A stretch of DNA of 9,882 nt from an uncultured Polymorphobacter sp. GTDB lineage: Bacteria; Pseudomonadota; Alphaproteobacteria; Sphingomonadales; Sphingomonadaceae. Made by a program: the position numbers and the translations under genes. Positions 1-7,079 of this stretch are shown piece after piece; position 1 is the stretch's first letter, and every line of letters begins with the position of its first letter. The DNA lies in NCBI GenBank assembly GCA_937894055.1, contig CALDHQ010000561.1, forward strand, positions 1 through 9,882, in the 5' to 3' direction. Below the pieces are notes generated by a model that worked only from the letters and a program-made list of their open reading frames with translations, was not told the DNA's origin and did not search any database.

Positions 1-1020
1 CTGTCGCGCGCCAACCCCGAAAGCAGTGCCCGGCTGCGCGGCACGGCAATTGATCTGGTTGCCCCGGTGTGGAGCGTCGTCCGCGTGCCGTTCGACCTGA
101 TCGGCACCGGGCTGGGCTATGTCGGCGATTATATCGGTGCCGCGTCGCGCAACCGCGACCTTGAGAAGTTGACCGCCGAGCAAGCGCGTGCGCTGCAGAC
201 GCAAGCCGCGGTTGCCCGCGAAAACCAGCAACTAAGGTCGCTGCTCAAAGTCGTGACGCCCGAGCGCCGTGTCATCGCCAGCGCGCGCATTGCCGGTGCA
301 TCGAGCGGCGGCGTCGTGCGTTCGGCAGTCGTATCGGCGGGCAGCGCCAACGGCGTCGCTGTCGGCCAGCCGGTGCGTGTTGCCGCCGGACTCGTTGGTC
401 GCACCGTAGAAGTCGGCAACTCGGCAACGCGCGTGCTGCTGCTCACCGATGCCAATAGCCGCATCCCCGTGACCATCGTCCGCACCGGACAGGCCGCGCT
501 GGTCGTCGGCGCCAGCCACGCGCTGGTCGAAGTCCGCGAACGCGTCGGCGCCGAAGTGCCGCTCGTTGCCGGCGACCGGCTGGTGACATCGGGCGACGGC
601 GGGGTCTTCCCGCCCGGCATCCCCGTTGCCGTGGTCGTCAACGGTGGCCAGGAGCCGCCGCTGGCGCGGCCTTTCGTCAACCCCGCCGGGCTCGGCATGG
701 TGCTGATCGAAAGCGCCTATCTGCCGGTGCCGGCGACCGTGCCCGTCGATGCCAGCACGGTCGCGGTGCCGCGCGAAGCCGGCGGTGGCCGCGCCAAGCC
801 GAGCATCATCACCTCGACGCCCCGCGCGACCGCGAGCGCGTTGCCGCCGCCGCCGCCGCCGCCAGTCACCGCACCGGTGGTAACGGCGACACCCGCCGCG
901 CCGGCGCTCAAATTCCACCCCAAGGCGATGAACGTGCCGCTGGCTGCGCCAGTACTATCACCGACCGACAATGGTCGCCTGACGGCTCCGGCGGACACCC
1001 CGGCGGCGCCACCGCAATGA
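1..1020 (+). CDS. mreC: Rod shape-determining protein MreC (5' partial)
   Basis: MreC is a bitopic inner-membrane protein whose periplasmic part scaffolds the elongation machinery (MreB, MreD, PBP2, RodA). The frame is open from the first base with no stop, so the start and probably the membrane helix lie upstream; the GTG at 67 is internal. The 339 residues visible contain the juxtamembrane stretch (RLRGTAIDLVAPVWSVVRVP), a coiled coil at about residues 50-83 rich in Glu, Gln and Leu, and then the beta-rich MreC core, ending near GLGMVLIESAYLPVP. The last ~85 residues are an Ala/Pro-rich low-complexity tail with a run of seven prolines. The stop codon overlaps the mreD start (ATGA, 1017-1020), which implies translational coupling. 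Identification rests on the family-like core and on the mreD-mrdA-rodA context. Confidence 0.95.
   Translation: MSRANPESSARLRGTAIDLVAPVWSVVRVPFDLIGTGLGYVGDYIGAASRNRDLEKLTAEQARALQTQAAVARENQQLRSLLKVVTPERRVIASARIAGASSGGVVRSAVVSAGSANGVAVGQPVRVAAGLVGRTVEVGNSATRVLLLTDANSRIPVTIVRTGQAALVVGASHALVEVRERVGAEVPLVAGDRLVTSGDGGVFPPGIPVAVVVNGGQEPPLARPFVNPAGLGMVLIESAYLPVPATVPVDASTVAVPREAGGGRAKPSIITSTPRATASALPPPPPPPVTAPVVTATPAAPALKFHPKAMNVPLAAPVLSPTDNGRLTAPADTPAAPPQ
843..863 (+). repeat. Perfect GCC trinucleotide repeat in mreC
   Basis: Seven uninterrupted GCC units lie here. In the mreC frame they are read as CCG/CCA and encode seven prolines in the low-complexity C-terminal tail. Gain or loss of a unit keeps the frame, so slippage would only change the length of the proline run. 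Confidence 0.85.
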
Positions 1021-1556
1021 ACCGGACGGCCCCCTATCGGCTGATGAGCCGCGAGGAGCGCATCGACTGGTGGGCCGGCCAGTGGCGCCGGACGCTGCCC
1101 GGGTTGATGACGCTCGGCCTGGTCGTGCTGATGACCGCGCCGATCTTCGCACCGCTGCCACTGATGCCGCAGCTCGGGCTGCTCGGGGTGTTCATCTGGG
1201 CGACGTTCCAGCCGGCGATGATGCCGCCGTGGCTGGCGTTCGTCATCGGGATTCTCAGTGACTTGCTGTTCGGTCTGCCGCTCGGCGTCAATGCGACGCT
1301 ACTGCCGCTGACCGCGATGTTCGTGCGCGGCTTCGAAGCGCGCTTCGGCCACCACGTCTACCGCTTCGACTGGGTGATGCTGGCGGCGGTCGCGCTGGTC
1401 TATCAATTGCTCGGCTGGCAGGCAGCGCGCTTTGCCGGCAACGCGACGGGGTTTGCGCCGTTGCTCGTCCAGTGGCTCACCACCGTCGCTGCCTATCCCG
1501 CCGTCGTGACCCTGTGCGCGGCGCTGCAGCGGCGATTCATCGGCCCGCGCACGTGA
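1017..1556 (+). CDS. mreD: Rod shape-determining protein MreD
   Basis: MreD is a small polytopic inner-membrane protein of the elongasome that works with MreC. The product has 179 residues, close to the usual family length. An N-terminal cytoplasmic segment rich in Arg and Trp (about 1-26) is followed by roughly five hydrophobic segments. The most family-like part is GILSDLLFGLPLG at residues 78-90, the conserved loop (G-x-x-x-D-L-L-x-G-x-P-L-G) of MreD. The ATG overlaps the mreC stop by four bases and fixes the start. The stop at 1554-1556 lies two bases before the mrdA ATG. Sequence conservation in MreD is low in general, so the context between mreC and mrdA carries much of the weight. Confidence 0.93.
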   Translation: MNRTAPYRLMSREERIDWWAGQWRRTLPGLMTLGLVVLMTAPIFAPLPLMPQLGLLGVFIWATFQPAMMPPWLAFVIGILSDLLFGLPLGVNATLLPLTAMFVRGFEARFGHHVYRFDWVMLAAVALVYQLLGWQAARFAGNATGFAPLLVQWLTTVAAYPAVVTLCAALQRRFIGPRT

Positions 1557-1558
1557 AT

Positions 1559-3523
1559 ATGAACACCGAATCGGCGCGCGAGCAGATGTTCTCGCGCCGC
1601 AGCTTCGTCGTGGCCGGCGCGATGGGCGTCGTCGGCGTCGCGCTGACCGCACGCATGACCTGGCTGTCGGTATTCCAGGGCGAAAAGTTCAAGCTGCTCG
1701 CCGAAAGCAACCGCGTCCAGCTGCGGCTGATCCCGCCACGCCGCGGCTGGATCATCGACCGCAACGGCAAGCCGCTGGCGCTCAACACCCCCGACTACCG
1801 GCTCGAAATCATCCCCGAGCAGCTGACCGATCTCGAGGCAACGCTGACCGAAATCGTCAAGATTTTGCCGCTGACCGAGGAGGATCTGACGCGCATCCGC
1901 GAAGATGTCGCGCGCCAGCCCAAATACATGCCGGTCACCATCACCAGCGGCATCGGCTGGCAGGCGTTCGCGCAGCTCAATGTCCGGCTGCCCGACCTGC
2001 CCGGCATCCAGCCGGTGCGCGGCTTTTCGCGCGTCTATCCCGAAGGCGAACGCTTCGCGCATCTGCTCGGCTATGTCGGCACCGCGACCGCCGAACAATA
2101 TCAGAAAACCCGTGACCCGCTGCTGATTTTCCCCGGCTTCAAGATCGGCAAGGACGGCATCGAAAAGCGCAAGGATGCCGAGCTGCGCGGCACTGCCGGC
2201 GCCAACCGCGTCGAAGTCAACGCCCGTGGCCGCGTCATCCGCGAACTCGATACGCGCAGCGACATCCCCGGCGAAAACCTCAAGCTCACCATCGACCGCG
2301 ACCTGCAATCCTATGCCGCGCGCCGCGTCGGCGATGCCAGCGCCAGCGTCATCGTCATGGACTGCGAAACCGGCGACCTGCTGTGCCTGTTGTCGATGCC
2401 GGCGTTCGATCCCAATGTCTTCTCGACGCGCATCACCCACAAATTATGGGCGGACCTGCAGGCCAGCGAGCGCCACCCGCTGATCAACAAATCGGTGCAG
2501 GGGCTCTACCCGCCGGGCTCGACGTTCAAGATGATGACCGCGCTCGCCGCGCTCGAAACCGGCACGCTGCCGACCGACACGGCGTATTGCAACGGCCGCT
2601 ACCGGCTCGGCAACAACGTCTGGCACTGCTGGAGCAAGCGCGGCCATGGCAATGTCGCGATGCATGGCGCGCTGGTCCACAGCTGCGACGTCTACTTTTA
2701 CACCTTCGGGCGCGCGGCGGGCATCGATGCCATCGCCAGCGTCGCGCGGCGCTTCGGGCTGGGGCAGAAATTCGACCTGCCGTTGCCCGCGCAGGCCGCC
2801 GGCATCGTCCCCGACGACGCCTGGAAAATGAAGCGCTACGGCAAGCCCTGGGCGGTCGCCGAAACGCTCAACACCTCGATCGGCCAGGGCTATCTGATCG
2901 TCAATCCGCTCCAGCTGGCGGTGATGTCGGCACGCATCGCGTCAGGCAAGAAGGTTGAGCCGCGGCTGCTCGCCGATGCGCCGCGCGTGGCCGCAGGCGA
3001 TCTCGGCATCAGCGCCGAGCACCTGCAGATCATCCGCGACGGCATGATCGACGTCGTCAACGCCGGCGGCGGCACCGGCAAGGCGGCGCGGCTCAAGGTC
3101 GAAGGCATCCGCGTCGCCGGCAAGACCGGGTCGGCGCAGGTCAAGCGCATCACCATGGCCGACCGCCGCGCCGGCCGCACCAGCAGCGACCGCATGCCCT
3201 ATAAATACCGCGACCACGCGCTGTTCGTGGCGTTCGCGCCCGCCGATGCGCCGCGCTACGCGGTCAGCGTCATCGTCGAACACGGCAGCCACGGCGGCAC
3301 CGCCGCCGCCCCCATCGCGCGCGACGTGCTGACCTATATCTTCGAGCCCGAACGCGCGTTGAAAACGCTCGAACCGCTCGAACGCGGCTTTGCCGCCAAG
3401 CGTGCTGCAGCGGCCGCCGCCGCCGAAGCCGCCGCCTATGCGGCCGCGCACCCCGAACTCGTCGTCGCCGTCGCCCCCGATGCTGTCGCACCACCGCCGC
3501 CAACCCCGGCCACGGGCGACTAG
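1559..3523 (+). CDS. mrdA: Penicillin-binding protein 2, peptidoglycan D,D-transpeptidase
   Basis: This is the monofunctional class B PBP that cross-links glycan strands made by RodA during side-wall elongation; it is anchored in the inner membrane with its catalytic domain in the periplasm. The protein has 654 residues from the ATG at 1559. It shows an N-terminal membrane anchor (about residues 13-35), the PBP dimerisation/pedestal domain (about 50-235, with IIDRNGKPLA near the start) and the transpeptidase domain. The active-site motifs are S321-T-F-K324, S375-C-D377 (the SxD form usual for PBP2) and K522-T-G524 followed by SAQ. The C-terminus is an Ala/Pro-rich tail of about 45 residues. 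A GTG at 1553, overlapping the mreD stop as GTGA, is an alternative start that would add two residues; no strong Shine-Dalgarno decides between them. The anchor is preceded by S-R-R-S-F-V, which resembles a twin-arginine motif. Confidence 0.95.
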   Translation: MNTESAREQMFSRRSFVVAGAMGVVGVALTARMTWLSVFQGEKFKLLAESNRVQLRLIPPRRGWIIDRNGKPLALNTPDYRLEIIPEQLTDLEATLTEIVKILPLTEEDLTRIREDVARQPKYMPVTITSGIGWQAFAQLNVRLPDLPGIQPVRGFSRVYPEGERFAHLLGYVGTATAEQYQKTRDPLLIFPGFKIGKDGIEKRKDAELRGTAGANRVEVNARGRVIRELDTRSDIPGENLKLTIDRDLQSYAARRVGDASASVIVMDCETGDLLCLLSMPAFDPNVFSTRITHKLWADLQASERHPLINKSVQGLYPPGSTFKMMTALAALETGTLPTDTAYCNGRYRLGNNVWHCWSKRGHGNVAMHGALVHSCDVYFYTFGRAAGIDAIASVARRFGLGQKFDLPLPAQAAGIVPDDAWKMKRYGKPWAVAETLNTSIGQGYLIVNPLQLAVMSARIASGKKVEPRLLADAPRVAAGDLGISAEHLQIIRDGMIDVVNAGGGTGKAARLKVEGIRVAGKTGSAQVKRITMADRRAGRTSSDRMPYKYRDHALFVAFAPADAPRYAVSVIVEHGSHGGTAAAPIARDVLTYIFEPERALKTLEPLERGFAAKRAAAAAAAEAAAYAAAHPELVVAVAPDAVAPPPPTPATGD

Positions 3524-3526
3524 GCG

Positions 3527-4648
3527 ATGCTCAACGCACCCTGGATCCAGCGCTTGCGTGAGCTGCCGTGGCTGGCCATCCTGACCATCGCGGCGCTCGG
3601 CGGCTTCGGCATCGTCATCCTCTATTCGGCAGCCGGCGGCCATTTCGCGCCCTGGGCGATCATCCATTCGATCCGCTTCGGCGTGCTGATGACGGCGATG
3701 CTGGTCATCTCGCAAGTCAATGCGCGGCTATGGCTGGTCTATGCCTATTGGTTCTACGCCGTCGTGCTGGTGGCGCTGGTCGCGGTCGAGATCTTCGGCC
3801 AGATCGGCGGTGGCAGCCAGCGCTGGCTCGACCTCGGGTTCATCCGGCTGCAGCCGTCGGAGTTCATGAAGCTGGCGATTATTCTGGCGCTGGCCCGCTA
3901 TTATCACAACCTGCCACGGCCGTTCATCGGCACGCTGAACGCGCTATGGCCACCGCTGGTGCTGATCGGCCTGCCGGCAGCACTGGTGATGCTGCAGCCC
4001 GATCTCGGCACTGCGCTGTCGATCGTGTTCGGCGGGGTGGTGATGATGTTCCTGTCGGGGGTCAGCATCTGGCTGTTCGTCGGCGGCGGCGTCGCGCTGG
4101 TCGCGGCGATGCCGGTCGCCTGGTCGATGCTGCACGACTATCAGCGCAAGCGCGTGCTGATCTTCATGGACCCCGCGACCGACCCGCTCGGCGCCGGCTA
4201 TCACATCACCCAGTCGAAGATCGCCATCGGCAGCGGCGGTGTCTTCGGCAAGGGCTATCTGCAGGGCACGCAGAGCCACCTCGACTATCTGCCCGAACTG
4301 CACACCGACTTCATCTTCGCGACGATGGCGGAGGAATGGGGGCTCGCCGGCGGGCTGTTCATCCTGATCGGCTTCGGCATCGTGCTCGGCTGGGCGATCA
4401 GCGTCGCGCTGACGTCGCGCGCGATGTTTTCGAGGCTCGCGGCGATGGGGCTGGCGGCGACACTGTTCTTCTACCTCGCCATCAACATGATGATGGTGAT
4501 GGGGCTGGCGCCCGTCGTCGGCATCCCGCTGCCGCTGATCAGCTACGGCGGATCGGCGATGATGACGGTGATGATCCTGCTCGGCATCGTCATGAGCATC
4601 GCCCGCCAGCGCGACGCCGACATGCTCGATCGCGGAAACGACAGATAA
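3527..4648 (+). CDS. rodA: Peptidoglycan glycosyltransferase RodA (SEDS family)
   Basis: RodA polymerises lipid II into glycan strands as the partner of PBP2 in lateral wall growth. The 373-residue product is a polytopic membrane protein of about ten helices. SEDS hallmarks seen are QPSEF (109-113), QPDLGTAL (from 157), DYQRKRVLIFMDP (204-216), the loop GSGGVFGKGYLQGTQSHLDYLPELHTDF and PLPLISYGGS (334-343). D261, in HTDFIF, matches by motif the catalytic Asp of the family (D262 in E. coli RodA). The start codon lies three bases after the mrdA stop, so the two are surely co-transcribed. It is called RodA rather than FtsW because of its pairing with mrdA and the mre genes. It is the last gene of the operon. 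Confidence 0.96.
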   Translation: MLNAPWIQRLRELPWLAILTIAALGGFGIVILYSAAGGHFAPWAIIHSIRFGVLMTAMLVISQVNARLWLVYAYWFYAVVLVALVAVEIFGQIGGGSQRWLDLGFIRLQPSEFMKLAIILALARYYHNLPRPFIGTLNALWPPLVLIGLPAALVMLQPDLGTALSIVFGGVVMMFLSGVSIWLFVGGGVALVAAMPVAWSMLHDYQRKRVLIFMDPATDPLGAGYHITQSKIAIGSGGVFGKGYLQGTQSHLDYLPELHTDFIFATMAEEWGLAGGLFILIGFGIVLGWAISVALTSRAMFSRLAAMGLAATLFFYLAINMMMVMGLAPVVGIPLPLISYGGSAMMTVMILLGIVMSIARQRDADMLDRGNDR

Positions 4649-4662
4649 GCCGTCACTAGTGC

Positions 4663-4689
4663 TGGACAAGCCCGACAGCGGGTGCTAAT
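4663..4689 (+). promoter_or_regulatory. Possible promoter of tRNA-Lys
   Basis: TGGACA (4663-4668) and GCTAAT (4684-4689) are separated by 15 bases and would place a transcript start about 30 bases before the mature tRNA. Both hexamers resemble the housekeeping consensus, but the spacer is short. The tRNA could also be made by read-through from the rodA operon. Confidence 0.3.
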
Positions 4690-4703
4690 CGCGCCGCTCG
4701 CTC

Positions 4704-4717
4704 GGCAGCAAGCTGCC
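4704..4717 (+). other. Short inverted repeat between rodA and tRNA-Lys
   Basis: GGCAGC and GCTGCC are separated by only two bases (a practical stem of five pairs with a four-base loop). It is followed by CATTTGCG rather than a T-run, so it is at best a weak rodA terminator or part of the tRNA leader. Confidence 0.3.
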
Positions 4718-4727
4718 ATTTGCGTAT

Positions 4728-4803
<76 letters not shown>

Positions 4804-4831
4804 TAACCTCAAATTGCGAAAATCACCGGCG

Positions 4832-4966
4832 TTACAGCCGCCCGCCACGCGGCCGCCGGTACGCTGCGGCGACGGCCAGCCGCAGTCAGCCGACGCGTGC
4901 CAGCCCAGTCTGGCTGCCATTATCGACCGTCTGATGCCGGTCACCATGACTGCGGCACATCAGACT
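4832..4966 (-). pseudogene. Remnant of the 3' end of a cytochrome b561 gene
   Basis: On the - strand this segment matches the last ~45 codons of the intact b561 gene at 6359-7018. The best blocks are 4887-4906 against 6432-6451 (19 of 20 bases equal) and 4922-4947 against 6464-6490 (three mismatches and one gap). The end is decisive: both copies terminate in codons for R-G-G-R-L and a stop (TAA here, TGA in the intact gene). In the remnant the frame is broken by small indels, a stretch of about 16 bases is missing, and everything upstream of the last helix is gone. It therefore cannot make a b561 protein. It lies between tRNA-Lys and the lipase, in direct orientation relative to the intact copy. 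Confidence 0.75.
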
Positions 4967-5008
4967 AGGGGTTTCCACGTATCGCAACCCGGGACATTTT
5001 CGAGCAAT

Positions 5009-5037
5009 TTCGCTCGTCCGCGATGATGGCTTATAAT
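5009..5037 (+). promoter_or_regulatory. Promoter-like element upstream of the lipase gene
   Basis: A perfect TATAAT lies at 5032-5037, with a poor -35 match (TTCGCT, 5009-5014) 17 bases upstream. A small inverted repeat, CGAGC/GCTCG (5001-5016), overlaps the -35 region. A start about seven bases after TATAAT would leave a leader of only about nine bases and remove part of the Shine-Dalgarno, so the match may be fortuitous or give a nearly leaderless mRNA. Confidence 0.3.
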
Positions 5038-5041
5038 GCCC

Positions 5042-5046
5042 GGGAG
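5042..5046 (+). promoter_or_regulatory. Ribosome binding site deciding the lipase start
   Basis: GGGAG lies six bases before ATG 5053. This site, together with a clean signal peptide beginning at that ATG, favours 5053 over the upstream in-frame ATGs at 5023 and 5026. Confidence 0.6.
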
Positions 5047-5052
5047 TTCAGT

Positions 5053-6351
5053 ATGAAAAAGATGCTTTCCGCATTGCTGGCTGGCTCTCTGCTGTGTTTC
5101 AACGCCTCCGCAGCCTATGCCGACCCGCCGATGTCGGCGTTTTATGATGGCGTCATGAAGATGGCGCCCCAGGGAAAGCTGGGACAAGTCATTGCGAAAG
5201 AGCAGATCGCGACCTCGCTGAAGGGCGCTCAGGCATGGAAAATTGCCTACATTTCATCTGATGTGGCGGGGCGCAACACGATTGCCACGGGGTTGATCAT
5301 TGCGCCTGTAGGGCCTGCGCCGAAGGAAGGCAGGCCCATTCTGTCCTGGGCGCACGGCACAACCGGTTCGGCACAAAACTGCGGACCATCGCAGGTCATT
5401 GAACCGACGCGTCCGCTCAACCAGTATTTTCTGACCGACGGCAATTCCTGGACCGACTTCGGTATTCCCAATGGCCAGGAGTTCATCGATCAGGGTTATG
5501 TTGTTGTGGCGACCGACTACCAAGGCCTGGGTGGCGGCGGCAAGCATCAATACGCCGTGGCACAAACCAACGGCAGGGATGTCATCAACGCTGCCCGGGC
5601 AGCAAGCTCGATGACCGAAACCGGCGCCGGCAAGAAGACCATCATTTACGGTTGGTCGCAGGGCGGCGGTGCCACAATTGCAGCTGCCAGCCTGCCGGAC
5701 TACCAGGCGCTTCAGGGCACTGCCGCAGACAACCTGCAATATCTTGGATTCGTGGCGCTGGCGCCGGAAGATGTGGCGGCGATGCTACCGACGATGCCGA
5801 CCGATGAAGCGAGCGCCGCCAAGCTGATGAACGGATTCACGCAGGCAAACGTCCCCAACGTGTTCCTGTTCGCGCATTATATGATGGGCCTTTGGGGCAC
5901 TCAGGCAGCCTATCCCCACCTCAAGCTGACCGATGTGCTGACCGATGAAGGCGCTAAGGCCACAGATAACCTATCCAGAAACAAATGCATCCATGTGCTC
6001 GCCGACACCTTCAACTATGCCTATGGCGATCAATACAAATCGCTCTTGAAGCCCGAAGCCGGCAACGCGTTGGCGTGGGTAAAGGCATTTGTTGACGGCA
6101 GCGTGAAACCCGTCAAGCCAGTGGCACCCGTCGTCATTTATTGGGGCACCAAGGACACTGCCGTGCCACCCATCATGCATGAGCTTTATCAAAAGCAAAT
6201 GTGCGCCATGGGCGCGAATGTCGGGAGGAACCAGCTGCCGGGTGCGCAAACGCACTTTACGACGCCCGGCGTTTCAGCACCCATGTATCTTGAATGGGTC
6301 AAGGACCGCGTTGCCGGCAAGCCGCTGGCAAACGGATGCCCTCAAAGCTGA
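5053..6351 (+). CDS. Secreted alpha/beta-hydrolase, secretory lipase-like
   Basis: The product is probably an exported esterase or lipase; the substrate is unknown. The protein has 432 residues. Residues 1-23 form a Sec signal peptide (MKKMLSALLAGS..., cleavage after A-Y-A before DPP). The oxyanion-hole type motif WAHGTTG is followed by an NCGPS stretch, GYVVVATDYQGLG, then the nucleophile elbow G200-W-S202-Q-G204. D368 in WGTKD and H401 in QTHF complete a plausible Ser-Asp-His triad in the right order. Four Cys in the mature part could form disulfides in the periplasm or outside the cell. The pattern resembles the bacterial secretory lipase family (PF03583-like). Base use is distinctive: three 60-base rows counted by hand gave 48-60% GC against 68-80% for two mrdA rows, suggesting acquisition by transfer. 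It ends seven bases before the convergent b561 gene, with no terminator between them. Confidence 0.87.
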   Translation: MKKMLSALLAGSLLCFNASAAYADPPMSAFYDGVMKMAPQGKLGQVIAKEQIATSLKGAQAWKIAYISSDVAGRNTIATGLIIAPVGPAPKEGRPILSWAHGTTGSAQNCGPSQVIEPTRPLNQYFLTDGNSWTDFGIPNGQEFIDQGYVVVATDYQGLGGGGKHQYAVAQTNGRDVINAARAASSMTETGAGKKTIIYGWSQGGGATIAAASLPDYQALQGTAADNLQYLGFVALAPEDVAAMLPTMPTDEASAAKLMNGFTQANVPNVFLFAHYMMGLWGTQAAYPHLKLTDVLTDEGAKATDNLSRNKCIHVLADTFNYAYGDQYKSLLKPEAGNALAWVKAFVDGSVKPVKPVAPVVIYWGTKDTAVPPIMHELYQKQMCAMGANVGRNQLPGAQTHFTTPGVSAPMYLEWVKDRVAGKPLANGCPQS

Positions 6352-6354
6352 CAG

Positions 6355-6505
6355 CCGGTCAAAGCCGCCCGCCGCGCGATAGCCAATACGCTGCCGCAAC
6401 CGCCAAGGCGGCGCAGACGATAACGCGCCACCAGCCGACGCGCGCCAGCCCGGCACTGCCGGCATCGAACGACTGATAGCCGGTCAGCATAGCGCGCGTC
6501 AGATT
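6355..6505. repeat. Right copy of the b561 3'-end direct repeat flanking the lipase
   Basis: This stretch is the 3' end of the intact b561 gene and matches 4831-4966 on the other side of the lipase, in the same orientation. The repeat pair brackets the lipase transcription unit (about 4967-6351). The two copies have diverged by substitutions and indels, so the event that made them is old, or the copies come from different paralogs. Confidence 0.7.
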
Positions 6506-7018
6506 GTGGCGCTTGAAGACCAGGTGATAGGCGATCGCCAGCACATGCAGCGCCACCAGCGCCAGCAGCAGGTTGAAGCTGACCTCGTGAATCTCGGCGG
6601 CGATGCGCCCCTGATCGAAGTCGAGCAGATACGACAGCGGCCCCGATTCCATGCCATCAACATCGACGCTGAACAGCCCCGTCGTCACCTGCGTGACCAG
6701 CACCAGCAGCAGCGCCAGCACGCTCCAGCCGCCGAGCGGGTTGTGTCCGGGCCGCGGTGCCAGCTGCCCGCGCAGATAGGCGCGGACGGCCACCGGGCCA
6801 CGCAGGAACTGCGCGAAGCGCGCCGTGTCGCTGCCGACAAAGCCCCACAGGATACGAAAGACCAACAGGCCGGTGACCACGAGCCCCGACTTGTAGTGCC
6901 AGTCCATATGGCCGTTTTCGGCGCTCCACCATGAGAACCCGACCAGCGCAGCAATGCCCCAGTGGAACAGCCGCGTCGGCACGTCCCAGACATAGCGGCG
7001 CAGGTGCGGGTTCGTCAT
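6359..7018 (-). CDS. Cytochrome b561-family di-heme membrane protein
   Basis: This is a bacterial cytochrome b561 (PF01292-like) that would carry electrons across or within the inner membrane, often between quinol and a periplasmic acceptor. The partner is not evident here. The protein has 219 residues with four main helices (about 18-33, 44-62, 98-116, 144-168) and a fifth hydrophobic segment near the C-terminus (about 192-212). Candidate heme ligands are H19 (in RLFHW), H41 (MDWHYKSG), H144 (EIHEVSF) and H158 (ALHVLAIAYH). The start is supported by AAGGAA seven bases before the ATG (7026-7031 on the + strand). The gene follows the SDR on the same strand after 61 bases that include a strong hairpin. 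Its 3' end is duplicated as a remnant at 4832-4966. Confidence 0.88.
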   Translation of the reverse strand: MTNPHLRRYVWDVPTRLFHWGIAALVGFSWWSAENGHMDWHYKSGLVVTGLLVFRILWGFVGSDTARFAQFLRGPVAVRAYLRGQLAPRPGHNPLGGWSVLALLLVLVTQVTTGLFSVDVDGMESGPLSYLLDFDQGRIAAEIHEVSFNLLLALVALHVLAIAYHLVFKRHNLTRAMLTGYQSFDAGSAGLARVGWWRVIVCAALAVAAAYWLSRGGRL

Positions 7019-7044
7019 GGTTCAGTTCCTTGCCAGTGTTGACA

Positions 7045-7070
7045 CCGGCCACGCGGGTGCGCGTGGCCGG
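7045..7070 (-). terminator. Perfect 10-bp-stem hairpin between the SDR and b561 genes
   Basis: CCGGCCACGC (7045-7054) and GCGTGGCCGG (7061-7070) are exact reverse complements around a six-base loop. On the - strand it begins ten bases after the SDR stop and ends 26 bases before the b561 ATG. There is no T-run after it, so it may be a weak terminator, an mRNA 3'-end stabiliser for the SDR, or a 5'-leader structure of b561. Confidence 0.5.
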
Positions 7071-7079
7071 CGGCCCGGC

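Noticed and set aside
1472..1558. Upstream in-frame start for mrdA adding 29 residues
   Set aside because: The added Arg/His-rich residues are a shadow of mreD in another frame and do not resemble a PBP2 N-terminus; ATG 1559 fits the operon spacing.
2942..3715. 257-codon minus-strand ORF across mrdA and rodA
   Set aside because: Low-complexity antisense shadow of two confidently identified genes.
3568..4659. 363-codon + strand ORF overlapping rodA in another frame
   Set aside because: Arg/Ala/His-rich composition with no domain; rodA in the main frame has all SEDS motifs.
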